Source: CAZKBP01 sp964551015 (GTDB lineage Bacteria; Bacteroidota; Bacteroidia; Cytophagales; Microscillaceae). From it: a stretch of 64,000 nucleotides of DNA. Below are positions 59,764 through 64,000 of this stretch, piece by piece (position 1 is the first letter of the stretch; each line of letters opens with the position of its first letter). The DNA is taken from NCBI GenBank assembly GCA_964551015.1, contig CAZKBP010000001.1:610362-674361 (forward strand). The letters are read 5' to 3'. The notes below the pieces were generated by a model, which made no database searches, was not told the origin of the DNA, and saw only the letters and a list, made by a program, of their open reading frames with translations. The position numbers and the translations under genes were made by a program.

Positions 59764-62463
59764 ATGAGAATCTTACTAATTTTGATTTTTTCATTTTGTC
59801 TCATTACAGCGGCACGGGCAGACCGAGTCACCAGTGCTTACAAGCAGATTCAGAAGGGTGATTTTGAAAAAGCTAAATCACTCTTAGATAAAGAGCTAGA
59901 GAAAGATTCTACCAGTGCCGGTGCGATGCATATTTACGCTATTTATTTTTTCTCGGAAAATAATCCTGCTTACCAGCTTGATTCGGCCTATTTTTCTGTC
60001 CTACAAGCCATTGACTATTACCCGCAAACCGAAGAAAAAGACTCTGCCAACTGGGCTGATGAAGGCGTTTCTATAGAATCTGCCCTCAAACTCAAAGCCA
60101 ATATCGAGGCCAAAGCTTACGCCAATGCCCGAGAGGCTAATACCGTTCCCGCTTTTCAGTATTTTATTGACTACTTCCCGACAGCCAGCGAAATCCCCTC
60201 GGCCATTCTCAATCGGGATGAACTCGCCTGGGAAATTGCCCAGCAAACCAATACTTTGGCAAGTTATCAGGATTTTATCGATAGCTTTCCCAAGGCCATT
60301 CAACGCAAAGAAGCTACCCAAAAGCGCGATCGCTTTGTGTATGAAGCTGAAACTCAATCTGGCCGCCTGAGTGCCTACGAGGATTTCGCGAAGCGTTTTC
60401 CTGATAATTATTATCGCTCCGAAGCCCTGGAAAGAATGTTTGAACTCATTTCCATTCGCCACGAAATTAGCACCTACCAAAATTTCGTGCAAAAGTATCC
60501 CAACGGCGGAAAAGCTACCGAAGAAGCCTGGGATTGGTTGCTGGCACTATACGAAGAAAAATACGGTCTAGAAGCTTTTGCCCAAGCATTTCCCCTGTAT
60601 TACCGCCCTGACTATCTGAAAAAACGCCTGCAAGTAGATGATTTACAATTTATTCCTTTTTATGAAAATGAATCTTTTGGCTTTTTGGATGAAAATGGCC
60701 AACAGCGCATTCCTGCTCAATTTGAGTTTGTTCATCCCGAATATCTTTGTGAAAGCATTACCGATCCCTACATTATCATCAATAAAAATGGAAGACTAGG
60801 ACTCACGGATCGCCTCGACAATGTGATTGTCGCTCCCCAATATGACAAAATCAACCCCATTGCCACGGGGCTTTTTCAGGTTACCAAAAATGCCTTCCAA
60901 GGTTTAATACAAGAAGACGGGCGCACCCTCCTACCCATGGAATATGATGCCATCGAGGTGGTCAATAAATATTTCCTGAGAGTGCGCAAGAACCGTCGCT
61001 GGGGTTTGGTGAACTACAATGGCTTCTCCATATTAGAACCAATCTATGCCGAAATAGAACCCAGTGGAGACGAGTTTATCATCATCCGCTCCGAACGAGG
61101 CTTTGCCGTAGAGACGAACAGCAGTCTCTACCGAATGCTCACGGAAAAAAATCACGAAATTCAAATTCGCTTTGATGAGGTAGAGTTGTTCCAAGAAAGA
61201 TATGCGCTTGTACGCCAAGGTGAATACTATGGGCTGATTGACGAAAATTTTAGAACGCTCTTTGACATTACCCAAAAAGAAATTCGCTACCTACCCAAAG
61301 TGGGCTGGGCTGCCTACAAAGATAGTACTTGGCAGGTGTTTGATCTGGAAGGCCAAAGCATTGCTGATCTTCTTTTTGAAAAAGTAAGCGCTAGCCCTTA
61401 TCTAATCGGGGGCAAAATTAATGGAGCCTGGGGAGCGATCAATTTACAGGGTCAAGAGGTCTATCCCTTTGAATACGACTCGCTGGCGATGGTAGCGGGG
61501 GTGATGTTTCTCTACCAAGGCAAAAAAGTCAAAGGTGTTTTTAGTGCCGGAGCCGAACCCGTGGTGGTAGATTTTAGCTATTTCAAGGATATGCGAGCCG
61601 AAAAAGGAAATTATCCCGAGGCAGAAACTTTCCTGTATTATGAAGATCGCTACGGACGCAAAGGACTTTTCGCCCAAGATGGTGATAAAATTCTCAGTCC
61701 TAAGTACAGCAATGTATATATGCTAGACAGTGATTTGGTCAATGTAGAGCAATACAACAAATATGGCCTCGTGGATTCGGCCAGTATCTTGGTGCTGCCT
61801 ATTCGCTACCAAGGAATTACGAACATGGAAAAAAATACGGACTATAAAATTCTCTTACTCAACAATCGCTTTGGCCTTTACAGCAAAGTAAATGGCGTCA
61901 AAATTGAGCCAGCCTTCGACGAGCGACCTGAGTTTTTTGGGGAAGTCAAGGACTCAGCCAATCTTTTCTTAGCCAAAAAACGGGGCGATTTTGGTTTGAT
62001 TAATGAAAAAAATAAAACCTTGATACCCTTTGATTATCAAGCAATTGAATATTGGAAAACAGGAACCGCCTTAGTACAGGATCAAGACGGGCAATGGAGC
62101 TTTTATGACTACATTCCCCAAGCAGAGGCAGAAGAGGCAGAAGAAGCCGAAATGCCCGAAGATAGTACGGCCACTCCTGCCATTTTTGAGAAGGTACAAA
62201 TGATCTATCAAAGCTCTGAACGTTCTTTGGCCGTAGTACAAAGAGAAGGCGTGTTTGGCCTATGGGATAGTCAGCAGGGCGAATTAGTGGAGCCTCAATT
62301 TGAATTGATAGAAAACAAAGGCTTGGCCGAAAATCCAATTTTTATGGCCGAGAAACGCTTCCCCGATCGTCAATTTGAAGTCTCTTATATCAATGCCCAG
62401 GGTAAAATCATCTGGCAACGCCAACTTCAGGATTTAGATTATTATAAGTTATTGTGTGAGTAG
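59764..62463 (+). CDS. Exported helical-repeat and WG-repeat protein
   Basis: 899 residues with signal peptide (ILLILIFSFCLITAARA). Residues about 25-300 carry TPR-like units of ~36 residues marked by FxxYFxDYFP, YQDFIDSFPKA, YEDFAKRFPDNYY and YQNFVQKYPNGG, each followed by an EA helix. Residues about 300-885 are WG/KWG beta repeats (YENESFGFLDENGQQRIPAQ, KNGRLGLTDRLDNVIVAPQY, KNRRWGLVNYNGFSILEPIY and more, roughly ten). The family is common in Bacteroidota, with unknown ligands. A binding scaffold in the periplasm is the best guess. The heptamer repeat and the next gene follow directly. Confidence 0.86.
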   Translation: MRILLILIFSFCLITAARADRVTSAYKQIQKGDFEKAKSLLDKELEKDSTSAGAMHIYAIYFFSENNPAYQLDSAYFSVLQAIDYYPQTEEKDSANWADEGVSIESALKLKANIEAKAYANAREANTVPAFQYFIDYFPTASEIPSAILNRDELAWEIAQQTNTLASYQDFIDSFPKAIQRKEATQKRDRFVYEAETQSGRLSAYEDFAKRFPDNYYRSEALERMFELISIRHEISTYQNFVQKYPNGGKATEEAWDWLLALYEEKYGLEAFAQAFPLYYRPDYLKKRLQVDDLQFIPFYENESFGFLDENGQQRIPAQFEFVHPEYLCESITDPYIIINKNGRLGLTDRLDNVIVAPQYDKINPIATGLFQVTKNAFQGLIQEDGRTLLPMEYDAIEVVNKYFLRVRKNRRWGLVNYNGFSILEPIYAEIEPSGDEFIIIRSERGFAVETNSSLYRMLTEKNHEIQIRFDEVELFQERYALVRQGEYYGLIDENFRTLFDITQKEIRYLPKVGWAAYKDSTWQVFDLEGQSIADLLFEKVSASPYLIGGKINGAWGAINLQGQEVYPFEYDSLAMVAGVMFLYQGKKVKGVFSAGAEPVVVDFSYFKDMRAEKGNYPEAETFLYYEDRYGRKGLFAQDGDKILSPKYSNVYMLDSDLVNVEQYNKYGLVDSASILVLPIRYQGITNMEKNTDYKILLLNNRFGLYSKVNGVKIEPAFDERPEFFGEVKDSANLFLAKKRGDFGLINEKNKTLIPFDYQAIEYWKTGTALVQDQDGQWSFYDYIPQAEAEEAEEAEMPEDSTATPAIFEKVQMIYQSSERSLAVVQREGVFGLWDSQQGELVEPQFELIENKGLAENPIFMAEKRFPDRQFEVSYINAQGKIIWQRQLQDLDYYKLLCE

Positions 62464-62472
62464 GTTTGAGGG

Positions 62473-62521
62473 GTTAGGAGTTAGGAGTTAGGAGTTAGGA
62501 GTTAGGAGTTAGGAGTTAGAA
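62473..62521 (+). repeat. Heptanucleotide tandem repeat (GTTAGGA)6 plus partial unit
   Basis: Six perfect GTTAGGA units (62473-62514) and a seventh degenerate one (GTTAGAA) between the WG-repeat stop and the ATG at 62534, ending 12 bases before it. A unit of seven in the leader can change its length by slippage without touching a coding frame, so it could tune expression of the next gene. It may equally be a neutral short repeat. Confidence 0.9.
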
Positions 62522-62533
62522 TTTAAGAAGAAT

Positions 62534-63133
62534 ATGAACAATCTTTTTTTTAAAATTGCTGAAAAAGCGCAGCGGGAGAATCGTTTATTGTCTGTATATG
62601 AAGAAAAAGACAATCCTAGCAAATTCTGGGTAGGTTATGTCAAAGGTCTTGATGGCGAAAATATTTATCTGGATTTAGTTGGAGAAAATGGAAGTGATGA
62701 AGGTTTTTCGCTGATAAAATGGGAAGGCATTCATCAGGTTGATTACGATGACCGCTACCTTAGGAGGATACAGTTTTTACACGAAAATAATTTTTTACTT
62801 CCCGATAGAGATCATGAAGAGGAGGAGGAAAATGCCTTCCTGCACGATACAGGAGCAGAAGAAAATTCTTCTGATATACTCGGGAGCCTGATTCAGAGTG
62901 TCATTGAAAACAACATTTTAGTAGAAGTGGATTTCTTTTATGACAACTGGATTAGGGGGTATATCATTGACTATCAAGAAAATAGCATCTTAGTTGAAGT
63001 AATCAGCAGCGAAGGTGATTCGGATGGTTTTTCTTGCTATCACGTACCAGATATCAAGAGCCTCAACGGTGATACGACCACTTTGAAACGTATCGAGTTC
63101 TACTACGAAAACCGCAAGAAATTTTACAACTAA
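62534..63133 (+). CDS. Acidic protein with two copies of a small beta domain
   Basis: 199 residues, no signal peptide, family not recognised. The first unit (about 18-88: LLSVYEEKDNPSKFWVGYVK, YLDLVGENGSDEGFSLIKWE, DDRYLRRIQFLHENN) is matched by a second (about 125-195: ILVEVDFFYDNWIRGYIID, LVEVISSEGDSDGFSCYHV, TLKRIEFYYENRK). A Glu-rich linker joins them. The shared pattern hydrophobic-strand, WxxGYI, (S/D)DGFSxxxxxxI, LxRIxF resembles a small Sm-like barrel. The heptamer repeat lies in its leader. Confidence 0.7.
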   Translation: MNNLFFKIAEKAQRENRLLSVYEEKDNPSKFWVGYVKGLDGENIYLDLVGENGSDEGFSLIKWEGIHQVDYDDRYLRRIQFLHENNFLLPDRDHEEEEENAFLHDTGAEENSSDILGSLIQSVIENNILVEVDFFYDNWIRGYIIDYQENSILVEVISSEGDSDGFSCYHVPDIKSLNGDTTTLKRIEFYYENRKKFYN

Positions 63134-63142
63134 AATCAAGAA

Positions 63143-63169
63143 AAGGCACGAAGTTGATCTCCGTGCCTT
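63143..63169. terminator. Bidirectional intrinsic terminator
   Basis: Stem AAGGCACG / CGTGCCTT (63143-63150 with 63162-63169) with an 11-base loop; A run before and TAAACATTTTT after. Between the convergent genes at 62534 and 63222. Confidence 0.75.
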
Positions 63170-63221
63170 CTAAACATTTTTCTTGTCTTTGGAATATATA
63201 AAACTAGCTTCTCACCAAAGT

Positions 63222-64000
63222 TTACTGACAAGTTGTGCTACTCTCGGCTTGATTGGTATTGGTGGCGGTATTGTTGTCCACAGAGCTATGATAGAGTACC
63301 ATACGGTCAATGGCGTAACCCTTAGAGCGTCCTGAGATTTCTACGGTGTAATCTCCGGGATTATTGAAGGTAGCATAAATTTCGTGTGGATCATTATCAC
63401 TAGTGCGGGTTTGCCAGCTCCATTGGTTGAGTTGATTCATATAGGCTTTGAACCAATTATCCGAGCCAGAGCCTTCGGGATTAGGCGTTTGTCCAGAACC
63501 ATAAGGATAGATAATGTTGCTTCCTGGCTGATTGTTCTTTTCGGCAAAAAATTCATCGGCATCAGGCATTCTTAGCCAAGCATCATTAGCATCGGTATTA
63601 CTATCGCCCTCAGCAATGTAAGAACGCCAACGAATGCGGTACGTTCCCGTGGTTGTGACGCGAATTTTGTAAGTATTCAGCCCTACGCCAGGTTGGCTAC
63701 TCCTACTACCTGCGGTCCACTCGATGTAACCCTCTCCGGTTGCCCCTTCAATCTGGTTAAGCAATTCCCAGCCATCGCCTAACTCTGTATTTTCTACCTC
63801 GATCACGAGTAGGCCATTATTTTCTTCAAAAATTTTGAGTGTAGAATCGGCGCATCCTGCTTCTCCACCTCCGTCATCATCATCATCATCATCATCATCG
63901 TCATCATCGTCATCGTCATCATCGTCATCGTCTCCACCGTCGGGAATATAGTAAGTGGGGTTGGGATCATCCATAGGGTCTACCATTTCGTCATCATCAC
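63222..64000 (-). CDS. Secreted protein with poly-Asp linker and C-terminal carbohydrate-binding-like domain (partial)
   Basis: The 3' part of a minus-strand gene; the frame stays open at base 64000, so the N-terminus lies outside. A run of about 20 Asp (encoded at 63873-63932) follows PTYYIPDGG and leads through GGGEAG into a ~210-residue beta domain: GLLVIEVENTELGDGWELL, GEGYIEWTAG, YKIRVTTTGTYRIRWRS, WSWQTRTSDNDPHEIYATFN, NPGDYTVEISGRSKGYAIDR, ending VDNNTATNTNQAE. This resembles the malectin/CBM-like and T9SS-associated modules of secreted enzymes. The enzyme or adhesin part should be beyond the window. Confidence 0.8.
   Translation of the reverse strand, partial: DDDEMVDPMDDPNPTYYIPDGGDDDDDDDDDDDDDDDDDDDDGGGEAGCADSTLKIFEENNGLLVIEVENTELGDGWELLNQIEGATGEGYIEWTAGSRSSQPGVGLNTYKIRVTTTGTYRIRWRSYIAEGDSNTDANDAWLRMPDADEFFAEKNNQPGSNIIYPYGSGQTPNPEGSGSDNWFKAYMNQLNQWSWQTRTSDNDPHEIYATFNNPGDYTVEISGRSKGYAIDRMVLYHSSVDNNTATNTNQAESSTTCQ
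63873..63932 (-). repeat. Trinucleotide (GAT/GAC) tract encoding about 20 Asp
   Basis: On the plus strand TCATCATCATCA-type triplets with some TCG units, 60 bases long, in frame. Acidic linkers of this type separate domains in secreted Bacteroidota proteins and may bind Ca2+. Mixed GAT and GAC codons show it is not a pure slippage tract any more. Confidence 0.85.

Overview
The window reads as chromosome of a free-living, polysaccharide- and protein-degrading Bacteroidota. The evidence is a SusC-type TonB receptor, a hybrid two-component system fused to a periplasmic sugar-binding domain, four large secreted proteins ending in type IX secretion (T9SS) sorting domains, many lipoproteins, and start sites that mostly lack a Shine-Dalgarno sequence. 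T9SS cargo fits gliding or marine lineages (Cytophagales/Saprospiria-like) better than gut Bacteroides. The genus cannot be read from the sequence.

Region by region. 1-6145 (minus) is one end of a probable fructan/fructose utilisation locus: a BT1754-like hybrid sensor, an MFS sugar porter, a PfkB-type fructokinase and the 5' part of a susC gene that leaves the window. Three copies of a direct repeat sit upstream of the transporter. 6336-16098 holds secreted proteins: a small one with a duplicated domain, a 1696-residue propeller/beta-helix/FN3 protein, a PKD lipoprotein and a T9SS metallophosphoesterase. 16205-23207 holds a membrane protein, a lipoprotein, a decayed SDR gene and two pairs of response-regulator plus SpoIIAA/STAS-like genes on either side of prpE. 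23315-32948 carries an M28 and an M3 peptidase, a T9SS beta-helix protein, a thioredoxin, an M50 protease and a HAD phosphatase.

A CAT-anticodon tRNA gene at 33054 begins an unusual 8.6-kb segment. The tRNA 3' end and its terminator recur as a diverged copy at 41710-41771, as expected for the two ends of an integrated element. Inside lie a giant secreted protein made of five nearly identical ~227-residue repeats and a small MarR-controlled cluster (SDR, MarR, alpha/beta hydrolase, SnoaL-like). Its three promoter regions share TGTTNNAAC palindromes, a candidate MarR operator. No integrase is visible.

41937-52380 is mixed housekeeping and stress: an M20 amidohydrolase, a DUF2383 protein, a YncE-propeller/phosphatase fusion, a DUF2855 protein, and a compact sdpR-sdpI-hydrolase operon with a perfect 20-bp palindrome next to the sdpR start. 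52648-57595 looks like a sugar or polyol catabolic island: SMP-30 lactonase and MFS on the minus strand, Gfo/Idh/MocA dehydrogenase and a TIM-barrel isomerase on the plus strand. 57612-64000 carries a 2OG-Fe(II) oxygenase, a GNAT protein, a DUF3298-type protein, a WG-repeat protein, a heptanucleotide tandem repeat before a duplicated-domain protein, and the C-terminal part of a secreted protein with a poly-aspartate linker.

The strongest candidates for something new are the tRNA-flanked segment with its MarR operator set, the two RR/SpoIIAA-like pairs, and the highly homogenised repeat protein. These are proposals from sequence reading alone; no database or structure search was run.
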